A DNA stretch of 60,000 nucleotides, from positions 35,874,283-35,934,282 of the forward strand of contig OU612066.1 in NCBI GenBank assembly GCA_914767715.1. The letters are read 5' to 3'. Every line of letters starts with the position of its first letter. The stretch's first letter is position 1. This stretch comes from Membranipora membranacea. Its lineage: Eukaryota; Bryozoa; Gymnolaemata; Cheilostomatida; Membraniporidae. The position numbers and the translations under genes were made by a program. Of this stretch, positions 24,860 to 35,500 are shown one piece after another. Below the pieces are notes generated by a model. That model had not been told where the DNA came from. It searched no databases and saw only the letters and a program-made list of their open reading frames with translations.

Positions 24860-27800
24860 ATGCTTTGCTTCTCAGATATCGGTGCCAATCTCACAGATGG
24901 AATGTACCAGGGAAGCTATCATGGGAAACAGAAACATGAAGGTGGACATAACCTGATGAGTGTGATTAAATGGATGTGATGTAAATAAAGTTTGATCCAT
25001 TTTGGAAGCCCCGGAGTTGCCTCCCTCTACTCAGCGGAGGGGGATTCATTGTAATGCTGGCAAAATGATTGCGTGGACTAATCTAGTCTATTCTAATATG
25101 AAACTCAAATTTTGTTGCTTTTGTGAGGGTGGAACTCATCCTAAAAAATAAATGATAATCAGATAGTTCCAATACCAGAGAATCACAATATTATTTTTCA
25201 TCAGAGACAAACATTATAAGCATTTGCTACAAATTTTACTTCCAGCTGATTTGACAGATGTCCTCTCCAGATCGTTTGATAACGGGATGGAGAAAATGAT
25301 GATTACTGGTGGCTGTCTGTCAGACTGCCAGGAATCAGTCAAACTAGCTAATACCGATGGTGAGAATCTGTCCTATTGTTTGATAGTATGTTTTTACCAA
25401 CTAATATGATAAATAGAAATGCGGTGGTGTATCAATATGTAAATGGTTTTCTGATGTTTATTAAAATTTGTTGCATGCTGTTCACTTCTGATATCGGTCA
25501 GTTGCACACTTTGTTCAATATCCGCATACAGGTCAGTTAGTTTTTCAATTGTCTTTCATCCCAATTATGAATTGCAGCTCGACTGTATACCACAATAGGA
25601 TGTCATCCCACAAGATGTGGGGAGTTTGAGGGGACTGCAGACGAGCCTCAGGACCCAGAGAAATATTACAACCAATTACTTCAACTCATAACAGACAACA
25701 AAGATAAAGTTGTGGCAGTTGGGGAGTGTGGCCTTGGTAGGTGTCTATTTCTGTTGATAGACATAAGTTTGTGTCGGCTGATTCAATGATATTGGCTGTC
25801 ACAACTCATATTATGTTCGTGATCCATTATGTTCACTAATCTCATGATCGTTGCATTTAGCAAGAAAAAGGCATGGATGATTTGAACCAAAGGGCTGTTA
25901 CATCTGAGCTAGATGTTTCATTTGAATTAATTTGTTCCACAAACATGAAAATTTACTGTTGATGGGACCACAGTAACAGTAAATTTTCATGTTTGTGGAA
26001 CGAATTAATTCAAATGAAACATCTAGCTCAGATGTAACAGCACTTTGGTTCAAATCATCCATGCATCCCTTCCTCTACTTACAGATTATGATCGCTTACA
26101 TTTTTGCAATAAAGAAACTCAGCTCAAGTAAGTTTACGGCGAAAGCCACTGTACATAGCTTATTAGGTCTAGCTGTTTGAAGCAAGGAATGGATGGTTGA
26201 TACTATCCCCCCCCCCCAATTTAAAATTGGCGGTGAATGTAAAACAGTTTTGAAAGTAAAAAAAGTATTTCATGTGAGTTGTAGCATAGCTTGTACAACT
26301 TATCAGTGACAAAAACAAGGCATTACAAATAACAATGGAGGCTGGAGGATTTTTGATGAAAGGGAGGATGCAAAGAAACTCTAATATTATTTGTTGTTTT
26401 GATGACCTATTCTATCTATACAATTTGAACTTTGGTTAATTATATGCAGGTATTTTGAGAGGCAGTTTGACTTGGCAGAGCAGACAGGATTACCAATGTT
26501 TCTTCATAGTCGGGCTGCTCATGAGGATATGATAGACCTACTTAAGAAACACAGAGATAGATTCAAAGGTGGAGTTGTAAGTTCAATTACATATTAGCAG
26601 TATGTCAGTAATGTGAACAGTTAGTAGGTGAAGAAGCTTAACTGTGCCTATAATTATGTGTTTACATAAAAGCAAATGCATATTTTTGTCTAGAAAAATT
26701 ATGTATTCACAAAAAACAGGCATATTTATTACAAAGTGTGTAAACATAATGCGTATAGTTTTATTTAATTATATGCGTGAGCCTGCGAGGGGGGTTATCA
26801 GGATGTGTGCACAACATTACGTAAGACTGCATAGCATGAGTTTACCAATATGAGCAGCTTGCTTTTCCAAGCAACGATGATGTTCCCAAAACATATTTAA
26901 TGGAATGATGATGACAAAAATGATCTCAATGATTTATCGTAACGATTCTATGCTTAATTTACTGTAGGTACATTCATTCACTGGATCAATGAAAGAAGCA
27001 AAGGAATACACAGATCTTGGGCTATTTATCGGAATAAACGGATGGTAAGTTTAGCATGTTTTATTAGTGCACCCCAAACACACTTATCTGAGCATCTAGT
27101 TTTGCTGTGAATGGTAAAGTTCTAATCCCACATGTGACCAGTTTCTGGCTTGACCAGTGGTGTGACTAGAGCTGGATTATACCCAGTGATTTGGACAAAA
27201 TTCAGTTATTTGCATCACTTGCTTTCCAAGAGAGTAATCAACAGTAGTAAAATTCTGATTGAATTTTCAAAGGTATGTTTTGTTCCCAATTCTTGAAGCT
27301 CGCTGAAAACAGAAGAAAATGTAGAAGCTATGAAAAGCATCCCTACAGAATGGCTAATGATTGAGACAGGTATGTGTTTTTTGTTGACACCGCTAGATGT
27401 GTATGATTCTAAATGTGTATATCCCTCTATTTTAGCATGGTTTGGGTATTTGCAATAGTTGTCTGCACAATGATATTAATTTGACAACTCCTCATCCCAT
27501 TTATGATCATAATTTTGGCTTCAGCACTCCCTGCTGGAATCAGGAAGATAGATTTCGATTTGTACATGAAGGGTAAGCCAGAATACCCCAAACCAATAAT
27601 ACGCTCAAGGAAGAGTTCTGTGTTCTTTACCTCAATACTCTCAATCAAACACAGGGAAAATCCCCAGGTCAACTTTATTAATCAGGAGCTGGTCTATGAT
27701 ACATACTCATAGTAAATTAACGATCAGAGAGACACATCCTAAATAGTGTAATATCGATTTCAGTGTGCCCAATAGTACTCCTTGACATCGACAAAAGTCT

Positions 27801-28541
27801 CACAATTTTAGCTGTATTGTATCGATTGGAGTAAATCCACCAGTTCACATTTCTGGTCACCGAGTCCAGCCCTATTCAAAAAGTGAGTTGCGGGTCATCT
27901 CAGATTGTAATCACCATTATCGTTTGTCAGACGCCCCATGGTGCGAGGTTAAGCGGACTCATGCTGGATACAAACATGTCAAAACCACCTTCCCTGAGAA
28001 GAAAGCAGACAAGTGGGAGAAAGGTACTATGGTGAAGAGCCGCAACGAGCCTGCCAGAATCATGTAAGCCAACTGAGAAAATTCCGTTGTACTCATCAAT
28101 ATTTTCATTATATGAATGAGCAAGCGTATGACTATAATTCATGTATGGTTGCTGGACCGCATTTCTCAACTTTGAATAGATTAGCTGACCCTTATAAACT
28201 TTTATTAATCAACTTGCTTGAGTTATGAAGCTATTTTAGATTCTGGCACAAAGTTTTATACTGATAAATTCCCCACAAATAGCCAGGCTATGTATATATC
28301 ACTGATCGATAAATTCATACCATAGCAATGGTTGTACTCCTCTATTCATGTAATAAGTTTTCGGTTAAATTGCATATCCCTTAAAATACAAAGCAAACTC
28401 TTAACATTGTTTCAATGTTCAGTTATTATTCTTTTCGGTTTCAGACAGGTAATGGAAGTAATGGCAGGAGCTCGTGGTGAGGAAGCTGGTGCATTGGCAG
28501 AGGCTATGTATCAGAACACGTGTAAGATTTTCAGCTTGTAA
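24860..28541 (+). CDS. TATDN1: TatD-family 3'-5' DNase, TATDN1-like
   Basis: Nine exons: 24860..24941, 25246..25359, 25578..25736, 26085..26127, 26450..26576, 26968..27044, 27299..27369, 27931..28063 and 28445..28541. They join in phase to 300 residues (human TATDN1 has 297). TatD enzymes are metal-dependent nucleases with a TIM-barrel fold, linked to DNA repair and apoptotic DNA degradation. Landmarks in order: [11 protein letters not shown] (6-16), [55 protein letters not shown] and MIETDAPWC. These carry the Glu, His and Asp metal ligands. As in the TATDN1 branch, the first metal motif is DIGANL rather than HxH. The first exon begins ATGCTTTGCTTC directly before DIG; an upstream exon spliced at 24874 is an alternative. 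The gene ends 83 bases from the convergent RPS6 stop. Confidence 0.92.
25871..26064. repeat. 194-bp near-perfect inverted repeat (MITE-like)
   Basis: Two arms of about 90 bases separated by about 13 bases. The left begins GCATGGATGATTTGAACC and the right ends GGTTCAAATCATCCATGC. It occupies intron 3 of the TatD gene. Only a few mismatches are seen between the arms. Confidence 0.85.
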
Positions 28542-28578
28542 CACTACACCACAATAACAATTTACTGATTTTTTCTAT

Positions 28579-28619
28579 TTTATTATCATTAAATAAATGC
28601 TACCATTTATGACAATAAA
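28579..28619. promoter_or_regulatory. Interleaved polyadenylation signals of TATDN1 (+) and RPS6 (-)
   Basis: AATAAA for the plus strand lies at 28592-28597 and 28614-28619. AATAAA for the minus strand lies at 28579-28584. The convergent genes must therefore have overlapping 3' ends within about 80 bases. Confidence 0.65.
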
Positions 28620-28624
28620 ACAGT

Positions 28625-31419
28625 TTATGCGCTTGATTGAGACATGCGAGCAGATCTTGATGATCTCCTCCTCTCCATCTTTCTCTCCTTCTGTTCCTTG
28701 ATACGCTGAGCGAGTACTTTAGCGTAAGCAGCTTCCTCCTCTCTGTTCTTCTCCCTCCTTCTCTTCTTAAGTGAGAGTCTGTGACGTTTGCGCTGCAGCA
28801 CCATAGGGGTGATCAGTCTCTGGATTTTGGGTGATTTATACCTCTGCTGCTTGGCTAAATAATTAATGGAGGAGATGATGTTGTAACCAAGGAGTCACTA
28901 AACACAAGTTGCAAGGATTGACATACAATGATGAATGACCAGGTTTGGTAACAAAACACCACTGTAATTTTGATTGTCTGTACCCCTTAGTAGTGACAAA
29001 CACATTTTTTATGCTTTCACAGTGGAAGGTACACTTTTAATATTCCCACTATATGGCCACAAAACTTATCAAAATACGATCGAGCTTCGTCGGCTTAAAT
29101 AGTGGGTAAGGGAAAATATATGGACCACTCATTGCGATTCATCAACCAATATTAGTGGTGATGATGAGGAATTAGGGCCCATCACTTGATAATCGGCTGG
29201 CATCATCGAGGCTGTTAGGTCACTATCTAGTCAAAATTGGGTTTGATTTTTGTATTTGATTGTTTTCTGCCTTGATAGCAGATATATACTAACCTGTCTG
29301 TCCCTCCTTAAGAGGAAGAGCTCTGCTGATGACGTACTGTCTTACATCATCCTCCTTGGACAGGTTGAAGAGTTTCCTGATCTTGGAAGCTCTTTTGGGT
29401 CCGAGTCGTCGAGGTTGAGTCTTGTCTGTGAGTCCTGGGATCTCTTGCTCGCCTGTTACACAGGGAAAAGAATAAATGATCTAGTCACATACTTATACGG
29501 TGCCGGTCTATATACCACAATGTATTATTATGGAGAAGCCAAACCGAGACGATTCTTAGTGTTTCACAACAGCATGTTCTAATCAGCAGTCTTCACTCTG
29601 TTGAGGCTTCAATATTTTTAGTGTTCACATCATGTCTGTACCCCTTAGTAGTGACAAACACATTTTCTATGCTTTCACAGTGGAAGGTACATTTTTAATA
29701 TACCCCCTATATGGCCACGGAACTTGTCAAGGATGGACTAGCTTCGTCGGCTTAAATAGTGGGCAAATCCAAGAATACTGATGTCAATTATTGTTATTGG
29801 CTTGAAACATACTGACTTACCCTTCTTGACAATGATCAAGTTGAGAACAGACAAGTTGCTGTCAACGATACATCCACGGACAGACTTTCTCTTACGGTCT
29901 CCCTTCCTCCTTGGTCTGTAGCATGACAATCCCTTTCTCAGAAGGAGACGGGCTCTGACAGCAGTGAGAACTCCCTGCTTCATTGGGAATCCCTGCTTGT
30001 CATTACCTCCAGTGATTCGGACAATATAGCCCTAGAAAACATAGGTAGCATAATTATTATAAATACTGACCATTTTAACTCTTAGTATTGTGGGCGGTTA
30101 CTAAAAGTATGTCTATCTAAACAGAGTTTAATTCATGTCTGTACCCCTTAGTAGTGACAAACACATTTTCTATGCTTTCACAGTGGAAGGTACACTTTTA
30201 ATATCCCCACCATATGGCCACAAAACTTGTCATGATAAACAAAGCTTCGTCGGCTTAAATAGTGGGTAGATCCAGTGATACATAGATTTATACACTCAGA
30301 ATAGATTCAACTATAAACATACCTTCCACTCGTCACCCAGAGAATCAGCCTCAGTCTCCTGGGCCATTCTCTTCTCATAAAAGTGTCGAAGCTTTAAGTC
30401 ATCATCTATCTCAAAACATTTCTGCGAGCCAGTGGCTGGGTAGGCCACATTGATCTACAAGTAAGAAATTACATAAATTCATGACATGAATTACCACAAT
30501 ATCCAAATACATGTATGAGGATACCATATGCTTAGCAAGCATAGTATCATATGGCTTGTCCAAATACTTGTAGTGCATCAAATCAAAAGCATTTCATCTA
30601 TAACATATCTTCACAAGTGTCTGTACTCCTTAGTAGAGACAAGCACATTATGTGCCCCCTCAGTGGAAAAGTACACTATTAAATTAATATCCCCACCGTA
30701 TGGCCACAGATCATGCCAACTATCGGCTAAGCTCTGTCGGCTTAAACAATGGGTAGGCACAACTGAATTTGGCTTATTAATTTCTTCAAGGTTTCCTCTA
30801 ACTAATTTTTTATGATGATCATTATTATTATATAGAGTACTCATATTCTGATAGTTCTACCCATTAGTATTACTACTGTCTATACCCAAATCTCCCCTAT
30901 GCCTATGCCCAAGCATTAGTTGACTGCCAACAGACCAACTGTGAAACTGTCTTGTCTGGCAGCAGTTCTTGCAGGGAGACTAGTTTTTGTAAACAATAAA
31001 TAAGTCAAATTCAGTTAACCCATGAATATGATGAACAGGAAAAAAAAAAGATGCCATAAATTATGAGTTGTGTTTACTTATAAAGACTTTACATTTAGGA
31101 AAGCCATGTCACACTAATCATACTTCATTTGTCAACCATTTCCATTGAATGGAGGACAAACGAATTAAACAAGCATTATGCAGCAGTGTGTTGATTGGGA
31201 GTTGTGTGTTGGCAGCTTCAGGCATCACAAACCCACAAAAATGAGTAGGGAAACAGAGTGAACCCTTGATAATAATCGACAACTTTAGCTCCTCTCTGCA
31301 GACATCACACAACTCCATTAGCCTGACCCAAATGTAGAATCTTTGACAAACAGTATCATATGGTCAGCATCACTCTGGTCACCATATATCCAATATAATA
31401 GAGCTTTATTCACCTTCAT
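28625..31419 (-). CDS. RPS6: 40S ribosomal protein S6 (eS6)
   Basis: Component of the small ribosomal subunit and the classic S6-kinase substrate. Five exons on the minus strand: 31414..31419 (only Met-Lys), 30323..30454, 29821..30031, 29294..29452 and 28625..28854. They join to 245 residues (human has 249). Diagnostic stretches: [82 protein letters not shown] and [10 protein letters not shown]. The tail is shorter than in vertebrates but keeps the basic-serine kinase target [11 protein letters not shown]. Each of the four introns contains one H/ACA-type snoRNA copy on the same strand, so the gene doubles as a snoRNA host. An oligopyrimidine tract sits about 45 bases before the ATG. POGLUT1 lies head-to-head. 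Confidence 0.96.
28976..29107 (-). ncRNA. Box H/ACA snoRNA, copy in RPS6 intron 4
   Basis: On the RPS6 strand the 5' hairpin is closed by CCCACTAT/ATAGTGGG, a perfect 8-bp stem. The upper stem ACGAAGCT/AGTTTTGT is also 8 bp. Hinge ATATTA fits ANANNA. The 3' hairpin is closed by GTACC/GGTAC. The ACA box (28979-28981) stands three bases before the inferred 3' end. The 5' pocket strands TTTAAGCCG and GGCC directly flank the upper stem, and the pocket lies 15 bases before the hinge, as the H/ACA rule requires. Confidence 0.85.
29634..29764 (-). ncRNA. Box H/ACA snoRNA, copy in RPS6 intron 3
   Basis: Same layout as the intron 4 copy. The upper stem reads ACGAAGCT/AGTTCCGT: one GU pair has become GC, and one mismatch appears. 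The outer stem CCCACTAT/ATAGGGGG has one mismatch. The hinge ATATTA, the 3' stem GTACC/GGTAC and the ACA box are kept. The pocket strands TTTAAGCCG and GGCC are unchanged. It may be the least stable copy. Confidence 0.8.
30137..30267 (-). ncRNA. Box H/ACA snoRNA, copy in RPS6 intron 2
   Basis: Outer stem CCCACTAT/ATGGTGGG keeps eight pairs, with one TA changed to a T-G wobble. The upper stem ACGAAGCT/AGTTTTGT, hinge ATATTA, 3' stem GTACC/GGTAC and ACA box are as in the intron 4 copy. The intron is only 291 bases, so the snoRNA fills almost half of it. Confidence 0.85.
30619..30754 (-). ncRNA. Box H/ACA snoRNA, divergent copy in RPS6 intron 1
   Basis: The most divergent copy, but structure is preserved by paired changes. 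The outer stem is CCCATTGT/ACGGTGGG (an AU pair becomes GC, others wobble). The upper stem becomes ACAGA/TCTGT. The 3' stem is GTACT/AGTAC (a CG pair becomes UA). Hinge ATATTA and the ACA box remain. Pocket strands TTTAAGCCG and GGCC are identical to the other copies. Confidence 0.83.
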
Positions 31420-31456
31420 CTCGGCTGGTTTTAGCCGTTTCTCTTCAGATCGACAT

Positions 31457-31464
31457 GGAAAAGG
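31457..31464 (-). promoter_or_regulatory. Candidate 5' TOP start region of RPS6
   Basis: On the minus strand the tract CCTTTTCC lies about 40 bases before the RPS6 ATG. Ribosomal protein mRNAs usually start at a C within such a pyrimidine tract, which puts them under mTOR-dependent translation. The start site itself is inferred. Confidence 0.5.
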
Positions 31465-32533
31465 ACTTGGTGAGATCTCGTGAGATGATTTAAACCAATC
31501 ATGAACCTTATTCGCTGCAGGCCTGTATCAGTCCCTTTAATAATAGCCGCTATTTTCTTTTACGAGTGAGAATCATTTGGCAAATCTTGAGCTCTTTATA
31601 AGTAGTATGTTTTGGCTCCATGAGTTAACTTATAGACTAGTATTTTCAACAGAACTCAAATAAGAGAGGCCTATTGACATCTACAAACTCAACAATTCGA
31701 TTGGCATAAACTTTTGTTTGCATTTATTAATATATACATATATTAATTTCTATCTATATTGTTTATAGATATAAATGTATGGTATCACTCTCACTACACA
31801 ACAATTCCTACCTCACCTAACTTCCTTCCTACTTTATAATTTCTATTATTCCCAGCACAGGCCCCCTCCAGTGTCTTTGTGCAATTCCAGTGGTAACATC
31901 CTCAACCATCAACCAATGGGGAACTGAACTTGCACAAACTCACTAGAAGGGGCTGTGCTGAAAAGAATGAACATTATTATAAAAATGCAGAGGGAGTTCA
32001 TCATTGGTGAGAGTAGGGAGAATTCTCCCTGGTGAGAGTGACTAGGCCACTACTTTCTATCTATACACTTACAGTCAAAGCATAAACAATTTCCAGTCAA
32101 GGAATGTAATTTCAATTTGATATTAGTCAATAATTCAACCTATTGTCATCATGATAATTATTCATACAGTGTGCTCGATTACTATAAATGACTGACAATT
32201 CTGGCAACAGTTTTGTGTGGCAAGACCCCTAAGAATAGTAGATTCCACTAGAACCAATTAGCCTGTATCATCACTAGTGCTCTATTATTTGCTGTGCTAA
32301 CCGTCAATAAAAGCTAAGGGTGAATGCTAGGTTTAATTCACCACAGAATCAACTGTTAATAATTGGCTTGGGATTTCTTGCCGACACATAGACAATGCTC
32401 TGGCACAGAGTCCTGAGCCTTTCAAATTGTTGTGCTGACCAACATGACATTTTTGTTAAGTCAATCATAAAGAATGAAACGGTACATTTGACTGTGTACC
32501 AGCAGATACTTCACAAAGTGGTGGCAGTTGAGG
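31465..32533. other. Head-to-head intergenic region, RPS6 / POGLUT1
   Basis: About 1.1 kb between divergent genes, expected to hold both promoters. No exon, RNA gene or repeat was recognised. Confidence 0.5.
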
Positions 32534-35500
32534 ATGGAGGTGAGCCCATTGCGCTGCATACTGTTGTTTCTGGTGATGGTGAGTTATGCCAGGTGTTTTG
32601 AGCAGTGTTCATCATCTAGTGAAGGTGGAGAGGAGTGTAGTGACACTGGTGATGCAGAGAAATGTAAGTTATACAATATTCCTTCTGCCAACCACAGCAA
32701 GAGTTTTGTGTAACATGTATCAGAATGCTGTGCAGTGCTTTAAAATATTATCATCATTTCAGCGATGTGTATTAAATTCTCGGAACCTGCTTCTGTGACA
32801 AACTCAATTTGCTTCACATTGATTTACTAGTAATAGTCGCTTGTATTGTAATGTATTGTATTGTAATGTATTGTATTGTAATGTATTGTAATGTATTGTA
32901 ATGTATTGTAATGTATTGTATTGTAATGTATTGTAATGTATTGTAATGTATTGTATTGTAATGTCGCCTATTATAATGTTGTAGATAATAAGTGGCGACA
33001 TATACTAGAGAAGATAAACAAAGCTGTAGCTAAGTATGAGGCATGTGAGCTGGATGAGGAAGGCTGCTCCACCTGTCACTATAAGTGAGCTGACTCTATA
33101 TTACTTGTGATTAAAACCTGCCATAGTTGGATTTCTTACATTTGGTACAAAGTTGTAAACATTTAGAAATTAAGATTATTGAGTAAAATGTATGCGATTA
33201 TGAGGTATCTATCTTACATATGAATGTGATCAATATGGACACACATCTGTGGCCATAGAATGAGGAAATGGGATATGGTTTTTCAGATATCTACTTCAAA
33301 CTGAGCGGTTAGTTCTCATATGATGTTTACATTACAGGCAGATAGAACATGATTTGTCCCACTGGAAGGACGGCATAACTCATAGCCTACTGGACAAATC
33401 TGATCAAAGAGCTACAGCCTATCAAATTATAGATCACAAACTATACAGAGAAGAGAAATGTATATTTGAAGCCAGGTAATTTGAGTTAGTACTAAATGGA
33501 GCATCGATTTATTATGAGAGATATTGCATATCAATTGTACTGGACACATAGAACAGTTCATATACTTTCATGAAAGACATTCTGCATTTAGTTCAACATT
33601 GCAAAATTTGTAAAATTCCTATCAATACTTGGAATTTTGATCGTCTGATATTCCTGAAGGGCATTGCTTGCATATATTTTTGTTCTAAAGCTCATAAAAT
33701 GCCACATTTGAACCAACTAACCACCATAAGTAATAGTGATACTAAATTATCCTTCAAATAATTGTAAATGTGAAACCTATCAAATTCCAGATTTGACATG
33801 TAACCTGTGTTATCAGATTTTGTTGTTCAACCTAAATTCTTTGAGTTGTACCTGATAAAAATGAGAAGAGCAATTTGCGCAACCTAAATCAGACTTAAAT
33901 ATACAACTACTCAGAGAGATTTTATCTCAACCATTCATTAATGGAGTTCAATAGAATTGGAACAGTTTTAACACTGTCTACCCGTCTGCTTTGATATTTC
34001 AATAGTCACCATTTCTTTATTTAAGGTGTAAGGGAGTGGAGTATTTCCTCACTAGAATAGTTAAAGATTTACCAGATATGGAGCTGAGAATAAATGTGTT
34101 TGATTATCCCTGTACAAGAAACTACAACACAGAGAAAGCACCTGTTCTCTCCTTTAGCAGGGTTCGTGTCATACTCACAATATATAATTATATATCAATA
34201 AGCAGGGTGCGTGTCATATTCATATTTATTAGAAGGGGACTGGTCACTTAGCTAAAGTGCTAAAGCTGTTGCAAGCATGCAAGTAGTGAAATCCTAAGAT
34301 TGAAAAACTGCCTGCTGTCTTTTGATTATTTGACCTTTAAGTCACATGTATAAGCTGGTGTGCCTGCAAACTTAAAGGACTAGGTGCTGCGATTGCAGTT
34401 ATTTGGTTATCTGTTTATGTGTACCATGAAGCTGTCTGACTCCAATGTAATACGCTGTGAAACGATTTCATCCTGGGATTATGATGAGTGATCTATAACC
34501 TGATAGAGGTCTTCAAGTGGATGAAGATGCTGTTTGTCTAGGGATTGAGGGATGTTCCTGATTGAGTTGACTGACAGCAGTAAAAGTTGTTGCAGCAAAG
34601 CATTTCTTTAGATCAAGGTTAATCAGAGGACAACTCCTGAACTAAAAATAAAATATACTTTTATTAATCTTCTAGGATAACCTTTACTATGATATCATGT
34701 ACCCTGCGTGGACGTTCTGGACTGGTGGGCCGGCTGTGTGGCCCATCTTTCCTACAGGTCAAGGTGACTGGGTTGGAACCAGAAATTGGCTCGAAGAGTA
34801 AGTTACCGAGTGCCACAATAAACTGCAAACAAGTTGAGATACCATACCATATACCATGTGATTAAGATTAGGCAAAAATGTTTTTAGTCCAATCTACCAG
34901 AAATAATCTAAGTCTAGTCAATGCTTCAATTACATGACAAAGTGAGGCTTTTTTACGTGATGGTTTTTACGGACTACACTTGTAAATAAAGTTAGGTATT
35001 TCTTTACACATTTGGATATCCTCATATATTGTCTTTTCATCAAAGAGGAATAGGGTATATGGCGGTTTGTAACAACTGGTTGTTGTGAACCAAGCCTTAA
35101 AGTCTGATAAATTTGCCTTAAAATCTGAAATATTCTTATTGATGATCAATTGGGGACCATTTTGTACACTCCATATCGCTCACTCTTTCTCTGTTAGTTT
35201 GGTGAAGACAAAACATACCTGGGATAAGAAGAAATCACAGGGATTTTTCATCGGATCAAGAACATCTGCAGAGCGAGACCCGCTAGTACTACTGTCTAGA
35301 GCTAAGCCTGAACTGGTATATGCTGTTTATACTAAGAACCAAGCATACAAGGGCCCAAAGGTGTGTAAATCAGTAAAGTGGTAAAGCCATAGATTTAATA
35401 ATTTATTGTTAAGCCTATGGTTAACCTCAGTTAGAGCCTGAAATGGGATTTCAGGCATTTCATTGACATGATCGATGATTGAGTGAAATTTTAGATATTT

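Noticed and set aside
29156-29215. Possible C/D box snoRNA (GATGATG) in RPS6 intron 4
   Set aside because: No D box (CTGA) or terminal stem at a suitable distance.
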